Shown: one piece after another, positions 34,688 to 46,681 of the stretch
How positions within the stretch are numbered: position 1 is the stretch's first letter
How the letters are laid out: each line of letters starts with the position of its first letter
Assembly (NCBI RefSeq): GCF_034058155.1
Contig: NZ_CP139148.1
Location: 2,666,001-2,730,000, forward strand
Reading direction: 5' to 3'
DNA length: 64,000 nucleotides
Source of the DNA: Flavobacterium sp. KACC 22761
Lineage (GTDB): Bacteria; Bacteroidota; Bacteroidia; Flavobacteriales; Flavobacteriaceae
Notes under the pieces: model-generated
Database searches by the model: none
Seen by the model: only the letters and a program-made list of their open reading frames with translations
Told to the model about the DNA's origin: nothing
Position numbers and translations under genes: made by a program

Positions 34688-35239
34688 ATGGCAGATAATA
34701 ATGTGAAAAAATGGTACGTAGTTAGAGCGGTTAGTGGTCAAGAGAATAAAGTGAAAGCTTACATCGAGACTGAGATTGCGAGATTAGGTATGGAAGATTA
34801 TGTTTCTCAGGTTTTAGTTCCTACTGAAAAAGTAGTTACTGTAAAAGATGGGAAAAAATCATCTAAGGATAAAGTGTATTTTCCTGGATATGTTATGATT
34901 GAAGCTAATTTAGTTGGTGAGATCCCTCATATTATTAAGTCTATTACAAGTGTAATTGGTTTCTTAGGAGAAATTAAAGGGGGAGAACCTGTTCCTTTGA
35001 GATTGTCTGAGGTAAATCGTATGTTAGGAAAAGTAGATGAGTTAGCTGTAAATACAGATACTCGTTCAATTCCATTCAGCTTAGGTGAAACTGTAAAAGT
35101 GATCGATGGTCCTTTTAATGGTTTTAACGGAACGGTTGAAAAAATAAATGAAGAAAAGCGTAAACTTGAAGTAATGGTTAAGATTTTCGGAAGAAAAACT
35201 CCATTAGAATTGAGTTTTATGCAAGTTGAAAAAGTATAA
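34688..35239 (+). CDS. nusG: Transcription termination/antitermination factor NusG
   Basis: A 183-residue protein with an N-terminal NGN domain (KKWYVVRAVSGQENKVKAYI, then VYFPGYVMIEANL) and a C-terminal KOW domain (VKVIDGPFNGFNGTVEKINE). It binds RNA polymerase and couples it to Rho or the ribosome. The frame can be read from a GTG at 34685, but the ATG at 34688 is preferred. First in line before rplK, as in most bacteria. Confidence 0.96.
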   Translation: MADNNVKKWYVVRAVSGQENKVKAYIETEIARLGMEDYVSQVLVPTEKVVTVKDGKKSSKDKVYFPGYVMIEANLVGEIPHIIKSITSVIGFLGEIKGGEPVPLRLSEVNRMLGKVDELAVNTDTRSIPFSLGETVKVIDGPFNGFNGTVEKINEEKRKLEVMVKIFGRKTPLELSFMQVEKV

Positions 35240-35248
35240 TTTTTTGTT

Positions 35249-35292
35249 ACACTATAATAAACCATTGTAATCGCTTCCATTGATTACAGTGT
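35249..35292 (+). promoter_or_regulatory. Leader stem-loop before rplK
   Basis: Stem TGTAATC (35266-35272) with GATTACA (35282-35288), extended by ACAC (35249-35252) with GTGT (35289-35292) across an asymmetric internal loop. It ends 14 bases before the rplK ATG. It could be an L1-type autoregulatory site or a ribosome-access switch; neither is shown. Confidence 0.4.
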
Positions 35293-35306
35293 TAAATTTT
35301 TTAAAA

Positions 35307-35744
35307 ATGGCTAAAGAAATTAGTAAGGTAGTTAAACTACAAGTTAAGGGAGGTGCTGCGAATCCGTCGCCACCGGTTGGACCTGCTTTAGGAGCTGCTG
35401 GGGTAAACATCATGGAGTTTTGTAAGCAATTTAATGCTAGAACTCAAGATAAACCTGGCAAAATTTGTCCAGTGCAAATCACTGTGTACAAAGACAAATC
35501 ATTTGATTTTGTTGTTAAGACTCCTCCAGCAGCAGTTCAGTTAATGGAAGCTGCAAAGCTAAAATCTGGTTCTGGTGAGCCTAATCGTAAAAAAGTAGCT
35601 AGCGTTACTTGGGAACAAATTAGAACTATTGCTGAAGACAAAATGCCAGACTTAAATGCTTTTACAATTGAAAAAGCAATGAGTATGGTTGCAGGAACAG
35701 CTAGATCTATGGGTATAACTGTATCAGGAGATGCTCCTTTTTAA
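35307..35744 (+). CDS. rplK: Large ribosomal subunit protein uL11
   Basis: A 145-residue L11 with the proline-rich N-terminus ([19 protein letters not shown]) and a C-terminal rRNA-binding domain ([12 protein letters not shown]). It forms the GTPase-associated centre and is needed for the stringent response. The frame opens at 35280, but the ATG at 35307 ([16 protein letters not shown]) is the conserved start. It is 13 bases from rplA. Confidence 0.96.
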   Translation: MAKEISKVVKLQVKGGAANPSPPVGPALGAAGVNIMEFCKQFNARTQDKPGKICPVQITVYKDKSFDFVVKTPPAAVQLMEAAKLKSGSGEPNRKKVASVTWEQIRTIAEDKMPDLNAFTIEKAMSMVAGTARSMGITVSGDAPF

Positions 35745-35757
35745 TTAAGAAAAAGAC

Positions 35758-36447
35758 ATGGCAAAATTAACAAAAAAGCAAAAAGAGGCTGCTTCAAAAA
35801 TTGAAAAGAACAAATTATACTCTCTTAAGGATGCTGCTGCATTATTAAAAGTTGTTGCTTCTGCAAAATTTGATGAGTCTGTTGATATCGCAGTTCGTTT
35901 AGGTGTAGATCCTAGAAAAGCGAATCAAATGGTGAGAGGTGTAGTTACTTTACCTCATGGAACAGGAAAAGACGTTAAAGTATTAGCATTGGTTACTCCA
36001 GATAAAGAAGCTGAAGCAAGAGAAGCTGGAGCAGATCACGTTGGTCTTGACGATTACTTACAAAAAATTAAAGACGGTTGGACAGATGTTGATGTGATCA
36101 TTACTATGCCTGCTGTTATGGGTAAATTAGGTCCATTAGGTCGTATTTTAGGACCTAGAGGTTTAATGCCAAACCCTAAAACAGGTACAGTAACTATGGA
36201 TGTTGCTAAAGCTGTTCAAGAAGTTAAAGCTGGTAAAATTGACTTTAAAGTTGATAAAACTGGTATCGTTCACGCTGGAATTGGTAAAGTTTCTTTCGGA
36301 GCTGAGCAAATCGTTGAGAACGCACACGAAATTATTCAAACATTAATAAAACTTAAGCCAACTGCTGCTAAAGGTACATACATTAAAGGTATTCACCTTA
36401 CAAGCACAATGAGTCCTGCTATCGCATTAGACCCAAAAGCAGTATAA
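35758..36447 (+). CDS. rplA: Large ribosomal subunit protein uL1
   Basis: A 229-residue L1 ([39 protein letters not shown]). It forms the mobile L1 stalk at the E site, and in many bacteria represses its own operon by binding the rplK-rplA leader. It is complete and of usual length, directly upstream of rplJ (22-base gap). Confidence 0.97.
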   Translation: MAKLTKKQKEAASKIEKNKLYSLKDAAALLKVVASAKFDESVDIAVRLGVDPRKANQMVRGVVTLPHGTGKDVKVLALVTPDKEAEAREAGADHVGLDDYLQKIKDGWTDVDVIITMPAVMGKLGPLGRILGPRGLMPNPKTGTVTMDVAKAVQEVKAGKIDFKVDKTGIVHAGIGKVSFGAEQIVENAHEIIQTLIKLKPTAAKGTYIKGIHLTSTMSPAIALDPKAV

Positions 36448-36469
36448 TTGGTAGTTAAAAATTTTTAGT

Positions 36470-36973
36470 ATGACTAGAGAAGAAAAATCAATCGCGATTG
36501 AAAATTTAACTGCGCAGTTAGCTGGTACAAATATCATTTATATTTCTGATATTTCTGGTTTAAACGCAGAGACAACTTCAAACTTGCGTAGAGCTTGTTT
36601 TAAAGCAGGTATCAAATTAGAGGTTGTAAAGAACACTTTGCTTGCAAAAGCAATGGAAGCTTCTTCTAATGATTATGGTGATTTACCTACAGTTTTATCA
36701 GGTAACAGTGCTATATTTATTTCTGATGTTGCTAACGCACCTGGAAAAATTATCAAAGATTTCCGTAAGAAATCTGATAAACCAGTTTTAAAAGGAGCTT
36801 ACATCAATTCTGAAGTATATATTGGTGACAACCAATTAGATGCATTAGCTACAATTAAATCTAAAGAAGAGCTTATCGGAGAAATCATTGGATTATTACA
36901 ATCTCCAGCTCAAAGAATTATTTCTGCTTTACAAAACAAATTCGCAGGAAGCGAAGAAGAAGGAGCAGAGTAA
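36470..36973 (+). CDS. rplJ: Large ribosomal subunit protein uL10
   Basis: A 167-residue L10. The N-terminal rRNA-binding domain (TREEKSIAIENLTAQLAGTN; FKAGIKLEVVKNTLLAKA) and the C-terminal helix that anchors L7/L12 dimers (PAQRIISALQNKFAGSEEE) are both present. The short gap from rplA leaves little room for the enteric-style rplJ leader. Confidence 0.97.
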   Translation: MTREEKSIAIENLTAQLAGTNIIYISDISGLNAETTSNLRRACFKAGIKLEVVKNTLLAKAMEASSNDYGDLPTVLSGNSAIFISDVANAPGKIIKDFRKKSDKPVLKGAYINSEVYIGDNQLDALATIKSKEELIGEIIGLLQSPAQRIISALQNKFAGSEEEGAE

Positions 36974-37065
36974 TTATCAATGTAAGAAAGTATTCTTTCT
37001 TACTGCTTAATTAGCGCACAATAATTAAATTATATTTTTACAAATCATTTTAAACGATAGAAAAA

Positions 37066-37437
37066 ATGGCAGATTTGAAACAATTCGCAGAACAATTAGT
37101 TAACTTAACAGTTAAAGAAGTTAACGAATTAGCAACAATATTAAAAGACGAGTATGGTATCGAGCCTGCTGCTGCAGCTGTGGTAGTTGCTGCTGGTGGT
37201 GGAGAAGGTGCTGCTGAAGAAGCACAAACTGAATTTACAGTTGTATTGAAAGATGCTGGTGCATCTAAATTAGCAGTTGTGAAATTAGTAAAAGAACTTA
37301 CAGGTTTAGGTCTTAAAGAAGCTAAAGATGTAGTTGACGGTGCACCAAGCAACGTTAAAGAAGGTGTTTCTAAAGAAGAGGCTGAAGGTCTTAAAAAATC
37401 TTTAGAAGAGGCTGGAGCTACTGTTGAGCTTAAATAA
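37066..37437 (+). CDS. rplL: Large ribosomal subunit protein bL12 (L7/L12)
   Basis: A 123-residue stalk protein. The N-terminal dimerisation helices ([20 protein letters not shown]), an alanine/glycine hinge ([19 protein letters not shown]) and the C-terminal factor-binding domain ([20 protein letters not shown]) are complete. It lies 92 bases after rplJ. A hairpin and a 266-base gap separate it from rpoB. Confidence 0.97.
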   Translation: MADLKQFAEQLVNLTVKEVNELATILKDEYGIEPAAAAVVVAAGGGEGAAEEAQTEFTVVLKDAGASKLAVVKLVKELTGLGLKEAKDVVDGAPSNVKEGVSKEEAEGLKKSLEEAGATVELK

Positions 37438-37458
37438 TTAAACTCAGTTTAAGAACTA

Positions 37459-37495
37459 GGTTTAGGTCTTGAGTTAACACTCAAAGGCCTAAACC
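37459..37495 (+). terminator. Hairpin between rplL and rpoB (attenuator candidate)
   Basis: GGTTTAGG..TTGAGT (37459-37474) pairs with ACTCAA..CCTAAACC (37479-37495) with a small internal loop. ATTTTTCG follows. It could reduce transcription from ribosomal genes into rpoBC. The rest of the gap up to rpoB is AT-rich with nothing else recognisable. Confidence 0.6.
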
Positions 37496-37703
37496 ATTTT
37501 TCGTATAATAAAATATATCAATTTTATTATCCCATAGTTTAAAATACGAAAAAGTTTTTGATCAATACGAAGAAAGAAAATTAGACTTAATTTATAGAAC
37601 TAATTTTTAAAGATGTATTGATTATAATAAGAAAGTATAGATTAAACAGTGTGTATTTACACAAAAATAAATTACTTTTTTTTAATCAAAATTTTGTCCA
37701 TTG

Positions 37704-40700
37704 ATGATAACAAATCAGACTGAAAGATTGAATTTTGCCTCTACAAAAAATATCCCTGATTATCCAGACTTTTTGGATGTTCAGGTTAAATCTTTTAAAG
37801 ATTTCTTTCAATTAGAAACGAAATCTGACGAAAGAGGCAACGAAGGGTTATACAATACCTTCATGGAAAACTTCCCAATTACAGATACAAGAAATAACTT
37901 TGTATTGGAATTCCTAGATTATTTTGTTGACCCGCCACGTTATACAATTCAAGAATGTATAGAGAGAGGTCTTACTTATAGTGTGCCTTTAAAAGCTAGG
38001 TTAAAACTATACTGTACAGATCCAGAACACGAAGATTTTGAAACTATTGTACAAGATGTTTATCTTGGAACAATTCCTTACATGACTCCTAGTGGTACTT
38101 TTGTTATTAATGGTGCCGAGCGTGTTGTAGTATCTCAATTACACCGTTCTCCAGGGGTTTTCTTTGGACAGTCATTCCACGCAAATGGAACTAAACTTTA
38201 TTCTGCCAGAGTAATTCCTTTTAAAGGTTCTTGGATAGAATTCTCTACTGATATTAACAGCGTAATGTACGCATATATCGATAGAAAGAAAAAATTACCT
38301 GTAACAACTTTATTCCGTGCTATCGGTTTCGAAAGAGATAAGGATATCCTTGAAATTTTCGACTTAGCTGAAGAAATTAAAGTTTCTAAAACAGGTATTA
38401 AGAAATATATTGGAAGAAGACTTGCTGCGCGTGTTTTGAACACTTGGCACGAGGATTTCGTAGATGAGGATACTGGAGAGGTAGTTTCTATCGAGCGTAA
38501 CGAAATCATCCTTGATCGTGATACTATTATCGACAAAGATAATGTTGAAGAGATCATCGATTCTAACGTAAAATCTATTTTGTTGCACAAAGAGGATAAC
38601 AATCAAGCAGATTATGCTATTATCCACAACACGTTACAAAAAGATCCAACTAACTCTGAAAAAGAAGCTGTAGAGCACATCTACCGTCAGTTGCGTAACG
38701 CTGAACCGCCTGATGAGGAAACTGCTCGTGGTATTATAGATAAATTGTTCTTCTCTGATCAACGTTATAACTTAGGTGAAGTTGGTCGTTACAGAATGAA
38801 CAAAAAATTAGATTTAGATATTCCTATGGATAAGCAAGTGCTTACTAAAGAGGATATCATTACAATCGTTAAATATTTGATCGAATTGATCAACTCTAAA
38901 GCAGAGATTGATGATATCGATCACTTATCAAACCGTCGTGTTAGAACAGTTGGTGAACAATTGTCTCAACAATTCGGTGTTGGTTTGGCACGTATGGCTA
39001 GAACTATTCGTGAGAGAATGAACGTTAGAGATAACGAGGTGTTTACACCAATTGATTTGATTAATGCTAAAACATTATCATCAGTTATCAACTCTTTCTT
39101 TGGTACTAACCAGTTATCTCAATTTATGGATCAAACGAATCCATTAGCTGAGATTACGCACAAAAGAAGACTTTCTGCACTTGGACCAGGTGGACTTTCG
39201 AGAGAGAGAGCTGGTTTCGAGGTTCGTGACGTTCACTATACGCACTATGGTCGTTTATGTCCGATTGAAACTCCTGAGGGACCAAACATTGGTTTGATTT
39301 CATCTCTTGGTGTTTATGCAAAAGTAAACGGAATGGGATTCATTGAAACTCCATACCGTAAAGTAACAAATGGTGTTGTTGATTTAGAAAGCGCACCAAT
39401 CTATTTAAGTGCTGAAGAAGAAGAAGGTAAAATGATTGCTCAAGCAAACATTGACATGGACGCTTCTGGTAAAATTACAGCTAGTAATGTTATTGCTCGT
39501 GAAGAGGGTGACTTCCCAGTTGTTGAACCAAGTTCAGTACATTATACAGACGTTGCTCCTAACCAGATCGCTTCGATTTCTGCATCTTTGATTCCTTTCT
39601 TGGAGCATGATGATGCGAACCGTGCGTTGATGGGATCAAACATGATGCGTCAGGCAGTTCCTTTGATCCGTCCTGAAGCACCGATTGTTGGTACAGGTTT
39701 AGAGCGTCAGGTAGCTTCTGACTCAAGAGTATTGATCAATGCTGAAGGGCATGGTACTGTTGAATACGTAGATGCTAACATCATTACTATTAAATACGAT
39801 CGTACAGAAGACGAGAGAATGGTTAGTTTTGATGCTGATGAGAAAACGTACAATCTTATTAAATTTAGAAAAACCAATCAAGGTACAAGTATCAACTTGA
39901 AACCAATCGTAAGAAGAGGTGACAGAGTTGTTCCTGGTCAAGTATTGTCTGAAGGATATGCTACTCAAAATGGAGAATTAGCTTTAGGTAGAAACTTAAA
40001 AGTTGCGTTCATGCCATGGAAAGGGTATAACTTCGAGGATGCGATTGTAATTTCTGAAAAAGTAGTTCGTGATGATATTTTTACTTCTATCCACGTTGAT
40101 GATTATTCATTAGAGGTTAGAGATACTAAGTTAGGAAATGAAGAGTTAACAAACGATATTCCTAACGTTTCTGAAGAAGCTACTAAAGATTTAGATGAAA
40201 ACGGTATGATCAGAATTGGTGCAGAGGTTAAACCTGGCGACATTTTGATCGGAAAAATTACACCAAAAGGAGAATCAGATCCTACTCCAGAAGAGAAATT
40301 GCTTCGTGCAATCTTCGGGGATAAAGCTGGTGATGTAAAAGATGCTTCATTAAAAGCTTCTCCATCTTTACATGGTGTAGTTCTTGACAAAAAATTATTT
40401 GCAAGAGCCGTAAAAGATAAACGTAAACGTACTCAGGATAAAGATGCTTTAGGTGCTTTAGAAATGGAGTTCGAAACTAAATTTGTTGAATTAAAAGACA
40501 GATTAGTTGAGAAATTATTCTTGATCGTTAATGGAAAAACATCTCAAGGTGTAATGAATGATTTGGGTGAAGAAGTTTTACCAAAAGGTAAAAAATATAC
40601 TCAAAAAATGCTTTACGCAGTAGAAGATTTCGCTCACTTAAGCAAAGGTCAATGGGTTGCTGATGATGCTACTAATAAAATGGTTAATGATTTGATTCAT

Positions 40701-41516
40701 AACTATAAAATTAAGCTGAACGACTTACAAGGTGCTTTAAGAAGAGAGAAATTCACTATTACAGTTGGAGATGAGTTACCATCTGGAATCTTGAAATTGG
40801 CTAAAATCTATATCGCTAAAAAACGTAAGTTAAAAGTTGGTGATAAAATGGCGGGACGTCACGGTAACAAAGGTATTGTTGCTAGAATCGTTCGTCATGA
40901 AGATATGCCTTTCTTAGAAGATGGAACACCGGTAGATATCGTATTAAATCCACTTGGGGTACCTTCACGTATGAACATTGGTCAGATTTATGAGACTGTT
41001 CTTGGATGGGCTGGTATGAACTTGGGTAGAAAATTTGCTACTCCAATCTTCGACGGTGCTTCTCTTGACGAAATCAATGCTTTGACTGATGAGGCTAATG
41101 TACCACGTTTCGGACATACTTATCTTTATGATGGTGGAACTGGAGAGCGTTTTGCACAAAAAGCAACTGTGGGTGTAATTTACATGCTTAAATTAGGACA
41201 CATGGTTGATGATAAGATGCACGCACGTTCTATCGGACCATACTCATTGATTACGCAACAGCCACTTGGAGGTAAGGCTCAATTTGGAGGTCAGCGTTTT
41301 GGAGAGATGGAGGTTTGGGCACTTGAGGCTTATGGAGCTTCTAGTACTTTACGTGAAATCTTAACTGTTAAGTCTGATGACGTTATTGGTAGAGCTAAAA
41401 CTTACGAAGCTATCGTTAAGGGTGAAACTATGCCAGAACCAGGTTTACCAGAATCATTCAATGTATTAATGCACGAATTGAAAGGTCTAGGATTAGATCT
41501 TCGTTTGGAAGAATAA
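37704..41516 (+). CDS. rpoB: DNA-directed RNA polymerase subunit beta
   Basis: A 1,270-residue beta subunit. Conserved segments: the rifampicin/fork region [19 protein letters not shown] with [20 protein letters not shown], the nucleotide-side block [35 protein letters not shown] and the C-terminal [20 protein letters not shown]. The frame can be read from a TTG at 37701, but the adjacent ATG at 37704 is the start. It forms the catalytic cleft with beta-prime. Codon use is of the high-expression type. Confidence 0.98.
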   Translation: MITNQTERLNFASTKNIPDYPDFLDVQVKSFKDFFQLETKSDERGNEGLYNTFMENFPITDTRNNFVLEFLDYFVDPPRYTIQECIERGLTYSVPLKARLKLYCTDPEHEDFETIVQDVYLGTIPYMTPSGTFVINGAERVVVSQLHRSPGVFFGQSFHANGTKLYSARVIPFKGSWIEFSTDINSVMYAYIDRKKKLPVTTLFRAIGFERDKDILEIFDLAEEIKVSKTGIKKYIGRRLAARVLNTWHEDFVDEDTGEVVSIERNEIILDRDTIIDKDNVEEIIDSNVKSILLHKEDNNQADYAIIHNTLQKDPTNSEKEAVEHIYRQLRNAEPPDEETARGIIDKLFFSDQRYNLGEVGRYRMNKKLDLDIPMDKQVLTKEDIITIVKYLIELINSKAEIDDIDHLSNRRVRTVGEQLSQQFGVGLARMARTIRERMNVRDNEVFTPIDLINAKTLSSVINSFFGTNQLSQFMDQTNPLAEITHKRRLSALGPGGLSRERAGFEVRDVHYTHYGRLCPIETPEGPNIGLISSLGVYAKVNGMGFIETPYRKVTNGVVDLESAPIYLSAEEEEGKMIAQANIDMDASGKITASNVIAREEGDFPVVEPSSVHYTDVAPNQIASISASLIPFLEHDDANRALMGSNMMRQAVPLIRPEAPIVGTGLERQVASDSRVLINAEGHGTVEYVDANIITIKYDRTEDERMVSFDADEKTYNLIKFRKTNQGTSINLKPIVRRGDRVVPGQVLSEGYATQNGELALGRNLKVAFMPWKGYNFEDAIVISEKVVRDDIFTSIHVDDYSLEVRDTKLGNEELTNDIPNVSEEATKDLDENGMIRIGAEVKPGDILIGKITPKGESDPTPEEKLLRAIFGDKAGDVKDASLKASPSLHGVVLDKKLFARAVKDKRKRTQDKDALGALEMEFETKFVELKDRLVEKLFLIVNGKTSQGVMNDLGEEVLPKGKKYTQKMLYAVEDFAHLSKGQWVADDATNKMVNDLIHNYKIKLNDLQGALRREKFTITVGDELPSGILKLAKIYIAKKRKLKVGDKMAGRHGNKGIVARIVRHEDMPFLEDGTPVDIVLNPLGVPSRMNIGQIYETVLGWAGMNLGRKFATPIFDGASLDEINALTDEANVPRFGHTYLYDGGTGERFAQKATVGVIYMLKLGHMVDDKMHARSIGPYSLITQQPLGGKAQFGGQRFGEMEVWALEAYGASSTLREILTVKSDDVIGRAKTYEAIVKGETMPEPGLPESFNVLMHELKGLGLDLRLEE

Positions 41517-41528
41517 TAATAAAAAATG

Positions 41529-41554
41529 TAGAGACGTGATTAATCGCGTCTCTA
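41529..41554. terminator. Hairpin in the rpoB-rpoC gap
   Basis: TAGAGACGTGATT (41529-41541) and AATCGCGTCTCTA (41542-41554) pair along 13 positions with one G-U. There is no true T run, so it may be an RNA-processing or attenuating structure rather than a terminator. Confidence 0.55.
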
Positions 41555-41642
41555 TATTCGTATTTATAATAAGTTTTTAAAGATTTATACCCGTAACCCG
41601 TTCCGATTTTTTATAATAATGCGAGGCATTTTATAACTAGCA

Positions 41643-41662
41643 CCTCAAATAAGAATTTGAGG
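41643..41662. other. Second hairpin in the rpoB-rpoC gap
   Basis: CCTCAAAT with ATTTGAGG around an AAGA loop, an 8-bp perfect stem without a T tail. Confidence 0.55.
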
Positions 41663-41692
41663 TTTAGAGAAGTAACCCGAGGTAGTGTTTTT

Positions 41693-41767
41693 AGTCAAAA
41701 GCCAAAAGTCTTAAAGTCATAAAGCTCAGAAATGGCTTTCGACTTTCGACTTTCAAACTTTCGACTT
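41693..41767 (+). repeat. Heptad repeats upstream of rpoC
   Basis: AAAGTC-type units (AAAAGTCTTAAAGTCATAAAG) are followed by complementary CTTTCGA units (CGACTTTCGACTTTC, then AAACTTTCGACTT) with a period of about 7. The two halves can pair. The run ends about 46 bases before the rpoC ATG. Confidence 0.6.
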
Positions 41768-41813
41768 CAATGAAATCAATTTTTTAATTGCAAATAAATC
41801 AATAGTAAAAACT

Positions 41814-44800
41814 ATGATGAATAACAGAAACAATAAAGATAAGAATCCAGTAAAAAGATTTAACAAAATCTCTATTGGATTGGCTTCACCAGAATCTATC
41901 TTGAAAGAATCAAGAGGAGAGGTTTTAAAGCCAGAAACAATTAACTATAGAACTCACAAACCAGAGCGTGACGGACTTTTTTGCGAAAGAATCTTCGGAC
42001 CAGTAAAAGATTTCGAATGTGCTTGTGGTAAGTATAAAAGAATTCGTTACAAAGGTATCATCTGTGACCGTTGTGGTGTTGAAGTTACAGAGAAAAAAGT
42101 ACGTCGTGACAGAGTAGGACACATCAACCTTGTTGTGCCAATTGCTCATATATGGTATTTCCGTTCTCTTCCAAACAAAATTGGTTATATCCTTGGTCTT
42201 CCATCTAAGAAATTAGATATGATCATTTACTACGAAAGATACGTAGTAATCCAAGCTGGTATTGCTAAAAATGCAGATGGAGAATCTTTACAAAGATTAG
42301 ATTTCTTAACTGAAGAAGAATATTTGAATATTTTAGATACTCTTCCGCAAGAAAACCAATATTTAGATGATTTAGATCCTAATAAATTTGTTGCCAAAAT
42401 GGGAGCAGAATGTATTATGGATTTATTAGCTCGTATTGACTTAGATGCTTTATCTTATGAATTAAGACACAGCGCTAACAACGAGACTTCTAAACAAAGA
42501 AAAACTGAGGCTTTAAAAAGATTACAAGTTGTTGAGTCTTTCCGTGAGTCTAACGAAAACCGCGAAAACCGTCCAGAATGGATGATTATGAAAGTGGTTC
42601 CAGTTATCCCGCCAGAATTACGTCCGCTTGTGCCACTTGATGGAGGTCGTTTTGCAACTTCAGATTTGAACGACTTATACCGTCGTGTAATTATCCGTAA
42701 CAACCGTTTGAAAAGATTAATGGAGATTAAAGCTCCAGAAGTTATCTTGAGAAACGAGAAACGTATGTTGCAAGAATCTGTAGATTCATTATTCGATAAC
42801 ACACGTAAAGCTTCTGCTGTTAAAACAGAATCAAACAGACCATTAAAATCATTATCTGACTCATTAAAAGGTAAGCAAGGACGTTTCCGTCAAAACTTAC
42901 TTGGTAAACGTGTGGATTATTCTGCTCGTTCGGTAATTGTTGTTGGTCCAGAGTTAAAATTGTATGAGTGCGGATTGCCAAAAGATATGGCTTCTGAATT
43001 ATACAAACCTTTCGTTATCCGTAAGTTGATCGAAAGAGGTATTGTAAAAACAGTAAAATCTGCTAAGAAAATCATTGACAAGAAAGAGCCTGTAGTTTGG
43101 GATATCCTTGAAAACGTAATTAAAGGACACCCAGTATTACTGAACCGTGCTCCTACTTTGCACAGACTTGGTATTCAGGCTTTCCAGCCAAAATTAATTG
43201 AAGGAAAAGCGATCCAGTTACACCCATTAGTATGTACGGCTTTCAACGCCGATTTCGATGGTGACCAGATGGCGGTTCACTTACCATTAGGACCAGAGGC
43301 TATTTTAGAGGCACAATTATTAATGTTGGCTTCTCACAATATCTTGAACCCTGCAAATGGTGCTCCAATTACTGTACCTTCTCAGGACATGGTCTTGGGT
43401 CTATACTATATGACCAAAGAACGTATTTCTACAGAAGATCACAAAATTATTGGTCAGGATTTAACTTTCTATTCTGCTGAAGAAGTAAACATTGCATTAA
43501 ACGAAGGAAGATTAGAATTGAATGCTCGTGTGAAAATTAGAGCAAAAGATTTTAATGATAACGGAGAGTTAGTGTACAAAATCATCCAGACAACTGCTGG
43601 ACGTGTGTTATTTAACGAAGTAGTACCTGAAGCAGCTGGATATATCAATGACGTATTGACTAAGAAAAACCTTAGAGATATTATCGGACACATTTTAAGT
43701 GTGACTGATGTACCTACAACGGCAGCCTTCTTGGATAATATGAAAGATATGGGTTATAAATTCGCATTTAGAGGAGGTTTATCATTCTCTTTAGGTGATA
43801 TTAGAATTCCAGAACAAAAAACGAAGTTAATTGCAGATGCTAGAGAGCAAGTTGAAGGTATCTCAACTAACTATAACATGGGTCTTATCACAAATAACGA
43901 GCGTTACAACCAAGTTATTGACGTATGGACTTCAGCAAATGCTCAGTTGACAGAGTTAGCAATGAAAAATATTAGAGAAGACCAACAAGGTTTCAACTCT
44001 GTATATATGATGCTTGACTCTGGGGCGAGGGGTTCTAAGGAGCAGATTCGTCAGTTAACTGGTATGCGTGGTTTGATGGCTAAGCCTAAAAAATCTACTG
44101 CTGGTGGTGGTGAGATTATTGAAAACCCGATTCTTTCTAACTTTAAGGAAGGTCTTTCGATCCTTGAGTACTTCATTTCTACTCACGGTGCGCGTAAAGG
44201 TCTTGCGGATACGGCTCTTAAAACGGCCGATGCTGGTTACTTGACAAGAAGGCTTCATGACGTTTCTCAAGATGTTATTGTTAACATTGAAGACTGTGGA
44301 ACTTTAAGAGGTGTTGAAGTTGCAGCATTGAAGAAAAATGAGGAAATCGTTGAATCTTTAGGAGAGAGAATCTTAGGACGTGTTGCATTACAAGACGTTA
44401 TCAATCCTCTTACTAACGAAGTAATGGTTAAATCTGGAGAACAAATTACAGAATCAATTATGAGAACTATCGAAGCTTCTCCAATTGAGAAAGTAGAAGT
44501 TAGATCTCCATTAACTTGTGAAGCTTTAAAAGGTATTTGTGCGAAATGTTACGGTAGAAACTTAGCTACTGGTAAGATGACACAAAGAGGTGAAGCTGTC
44601 GGAGTTATTGCGGCTCAGTCTATTGGAGAGCCAGGTACACAGTTAACACTTCGTACGTTCCACGTTGGAGGGGTTGCTGGAGGTATCTCTGAAGAGTCTA
44701 GTATCGTTACAAGATTCGCAGGTAGACTTGAAATTGAAGATTTAAAAACAGTTAAAGGTGAAGATGGAGAAGGAAACTCTGTTGATATCGTAGTTTCACG

Positions 44801-46121
44801 TTCAACTGAATTAAAATTAGTTGACGAAAAAACTGGAATTGTTTTAAATACACATAACATTCCTTATGGATCTAGTATTTTTGTTAACGATGGAGATACT
44901 GTTGCTAAAGGAACTGTAATCTGTAAATGGGATCCATATAACGGTGTAATTGTTTCTGAGTTTACTGGTAAGATTGCTTACGAAGATTTAGAGCAAGGAC
45001 AATCGTTCATGGTTGAGATCGATGAGCAGACTGGTTTCCAAGAAAAAGTAATTTCTGAGGCTAGAAACAAAAAATTAATCCCAACTTTATTAGTTTACGG
45101 TAAAGAAGGTGAATTGATTCGTTCTTACAACTTACCAGTAGGTGCACACTTAATGGTTGAAAACGGCGAGAAAATTAAAGCAGGTAAAGTATTAGTAAAA
45201 ATCCCTCGTCGTTCTTCTAAAGCGGGCGATATCACGGGAGGTTTACCAAGAATTACTGAGCTTCTTGAGGCTCGTAACCCTTCAAACCCAGCGGTTGTAT
45301 CTGAAATTGATGGAGTTGTATCTTTCGGTAAAATCAAAAGAGGTAACCGTGAGATTGTTATCGAGTCTAAATTTGGTGAGGTTAAAAAGTATTTAGTTAA
45401 ACTTTCAAGCCAAATCTTAGTACAAGAGAATGACTTCGTAAGAGCGGGAGTTCCATTGTCTGATGGTGCAATTACACCAGATGATATCTTAAGAATTCAA
45501 GGGCCAGCTGCTGTTCAACAGTACTTGGTAAATGAAATTCAAGAGGTTTACCGTTTACAAGGGGTAAAAATTAATGACAAGCACTTTGAGGTAGTTATTC
45601 GTCAAATGATGCGTAAAGTAAGAGTTCAGGATCCAGGTGATACTTTATTCTTAGAAGACCAATTAATTCACACTAAAGATTTCATCGTTCAAAACGATAA
45701 ATTATATGGTATGAAAGTGGTTGAGGATGCTGGAGATTCTTCAGTATTGAAACCAGGTCAGATTATTACGCCTCGTGAATTACGTGATGAAAACTCACTA
45801 TTGAAGCGTACTGATAAAAATCTTGTTGTAGCAAGAGATGTAATCACTGCAACTGCAACGCCAGTTTTACAAGGTATTACAAGAGCTTCGTTACAAACTA
45901 AATCATTCATTTCTGCGGCTTCATTCCAGGAGACAACGAAAGTACTTAACGAAGCTGCAGTAGCTGGTAAAGTAGATGATTTAGAAGGATTAAAAGAAAA
46001 TGTAATTGTTGGACACAGAATTCCTGCGGGAACTGGTATGAGAGAATACGATAACACAATCGTAGGATCTAAAGATGATTACAATGAAATGATGGCTAAT
46101 AAAGAAGAATACATTTATTAA
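41814..46121 (+). CDS. rpoC: DNA-directed RNA polymerase subunit beta-prime
   Basis: A 1,435-residue subunit. The N-terminal zinc-binding cysteines ([25 protein letters not shown]), the catalytic magnesium loop [15 protein letters not shown], the trigger/bridge region [20 protein letters not shown] and the second zinc site [17 protein letters not shown] are all present. Two ATGs adjoin (41814 and 41817), and the first is taken. It is separated from rpoB by an unusually long 297-base non-coding stretch with hairpins and repeats. A DUF3467 gene follows 10 bases later. Confidence 0.98.
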   Translation: MMNNRNNKDKNPVKRFNKISIGLASPESILKESRGEVLKPETINYRTHKPERDGLFCERIFGPVKDFECACGKYKRIRYKGIICDRCGVEVTEKKVRRDRVGHINLVVPIAHIWYFRSLPNKIGYILGLPSKKLDMIIYYERYVVIQAGIAKNADGESLQRLDFLTEEEYLNILDTLPQENQYLDDLDPNKFVAKMGAECIMDLLARIDLDALSYELRHSANNETSKQRKTEALKRLQVVESFRESNENRENRPEWMIMKVVPVIPPELRPLVPLDGGRFATSDLNDLYRRVIIRNNRLKRLMEIKAPEVILRNEKRMLQESVDSLFDNTRKASAVKTESNRPLKSLSDSLKGKQGRFRQNLLGKRVDYSARSVIVVGPELKLYECGLPKDMASELYKPFVIRKLIERGIVKTVKSAKKIIDKKEPVVWDILENVIKGHPVLLNRAPTLHRLGIQAFQPKLIEGKAIQLHPLVCTAFNADFDGDQMAVHLPLGPEAILEAQLLMLASHNILNPANGAPITVPSQDMVLGLYYMTKERISTEDHKIIGQDLTFYSAEEVNIALNEGRLELNARVKIRAKDFNDNGELVYKIIQTTAGRVLFNEVVPEAAGYINDVLTKKNLRDIIGHILSVTDVPTTAAFLDNMKDMGYKFAFRGGLSFSLGDIRIPEQKTKLIADAREQVEGISTNYNMGLITNNERYNQVIDVWTSANAQLTELAMKNIREDQQGFNSVYMMLDSGARGSKEQIRQLTGMRGLMAKPKKSTAGGGEIIENPILSNFKEGLSILEYFISTHGARKGLADTALKTADAGYLTRRLHDVSQDVIVNIEDCGTLRGVEVAALKKNEEIVESLGERILGRVALQDVINPLTNEVMVKSGEQITESIMRTIEASPIEKVEVRSPLTCEALKGICAKCYGRNLATGKMTQRGEAVGVIAAQSIGEPGTQLTLRTFHVGGVAGGISEESSIVTRFAGRLEIEDLKTVKGEDGEGNSVDIVVSRSTELKLVDEKTGIVLNTHNIPYGSSIFVNDGDTVAKGTVICKWDPYNGVIVSEFTGKIAYEDLEQGQSFMVEIDEQTGFQEKVISEARNKKLIPTLLVYGKEGELIRSYNLPVGAHLMVENGEKIKAGKVLVKIPRRSSKAGDITGGLPRITELLEARNPSNPAVVSEIDGVVSFGKIKRGNREIVIESKFGEVKKYLVKLSSQILVQENDFVRAGVPLSDGAITPDDILRIQGPAAVQQYLVNEIQEVYRLQGVKINDKHFEVVIRQMMRKVRVQDPGDTLFLEDQLIHTKDFIVQNDKLYGMKVVEDAGDSSVLKPGQIITPRELRDENSLLKRTDKNLVVARDVITATATPVLQGITRASLQTKSFISAASFQETTKVLNEAAVAGKVDDLEGLKENVIVGHRIPAGTGMREYDNTIVGSKDDYNEMMANKEEYIY

Positions 46122-46131
46122 TTAGGAAACT

Positions 46132-46443
46132 ATGAGTAATCCGAAACAACAACAAGAGCAAATTAATATTGAGTTAGATGAAACTATTGCGGAAGGAATT
46201 TATTCTAATCTTGCGATTATCAACCACTCATCATCAGAGTTTGTTTTAGATTTTGTAAGCATTATGCCGGGTATTCCTAAAGCCAAGGTAAAGTCAAGAA
46301 TTGTTTTGACGCCACAACATGCTAAAAGATTGTTAAGAGCAATAGGTGAAAACATCCACAGATTTGAGGCAGCTCATGGTGAAATCAAAGAAACGGAACA
46401 AGCGCCAATTCCGCTTAATTTTGGTCCTGCGGGACAAGCATAA
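46132..46443 (+). CDS. DUF3467 family protein
   Basis: A 103-residue small protein of the DUF3467 family: ELDETIAEGIYSNLAIINHS, SSEFVLDFVSIMPGIPKAKV and LTPQHAKRLLRAIGENIHRF. The conserved position directly after rpoC (10-base gap) suggests cotranscription with RNA polymerase genes. The biochemical role is unknown. A strong terminator closes the operon just after its stop. Confidence 0.88.
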   Translation: MSNPKQQQEQINIELDETIAEGIYSNLAIINHSSSEFVLDFVSIMPGIPKAKVKSRIVLTPQHAKRLLRAIGENIHRFEAAHGEIKETEQAPIPLNFGPAGQA

Positions 46444-46448
46444 ATTTT

Positions 46449-46478
46449 AAAGCCCCATTTTTATGGGGCTTTTTTTTG
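46449..46478 (+). terminator. Terminator of the rpo operon
   Basis: AAAGCCCCAT (46449-46458) with ATGGGGCTTT (46463-46472), TTTT loop, followed by a T run. Confidence 0.9.
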
Positions 46479-46629
46479 CGTCAATCTAAATCATGTAGTT
46501 TATCCGATTTAATTTGTATTTCATCGACTAAATTTCTGCATAATTGAAGTTTGCAGTATTTTAGCAATTCCGAATTAGAAAAAATTTATATTAGAATAAT
46601 AACTCAGTAAGGTTGTAATTAATTCAAAT

Positions 46630-46665
46630 AAAAAAAGCGCTATAGTAATTTATAGCGCTTTTTTT
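46630..46665. terminator. prfC terminator (bidirectional)
   Basis: A perfect 15-bp stem (46630-46644 with 46651-46665, core AGCGCTATA) with A/T runs on both sides. It lies just downstream of prfC on the minus strand. The bases between this and the rpo terminator hold nothing I can name. Confidence 0.85.
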
Positions 46666-46681
46666 ATTTTTTTTAAGTAAA

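Noticed and set aside
41529..41770. CRISPR-like or small RNA array in the rpoB-rpoC gap
   Set aside because: The repeat units are only about 7 bases long, without spacers of constant length. No CRISPR features are seen in this gap.
33659..45337. Many long antisense frames within tuf, rpoB and rpoC
   Set aside because: They mirror highly biased codons of the sense genes, are serine/proline/isoleucine-rich and lack starts or promoters.
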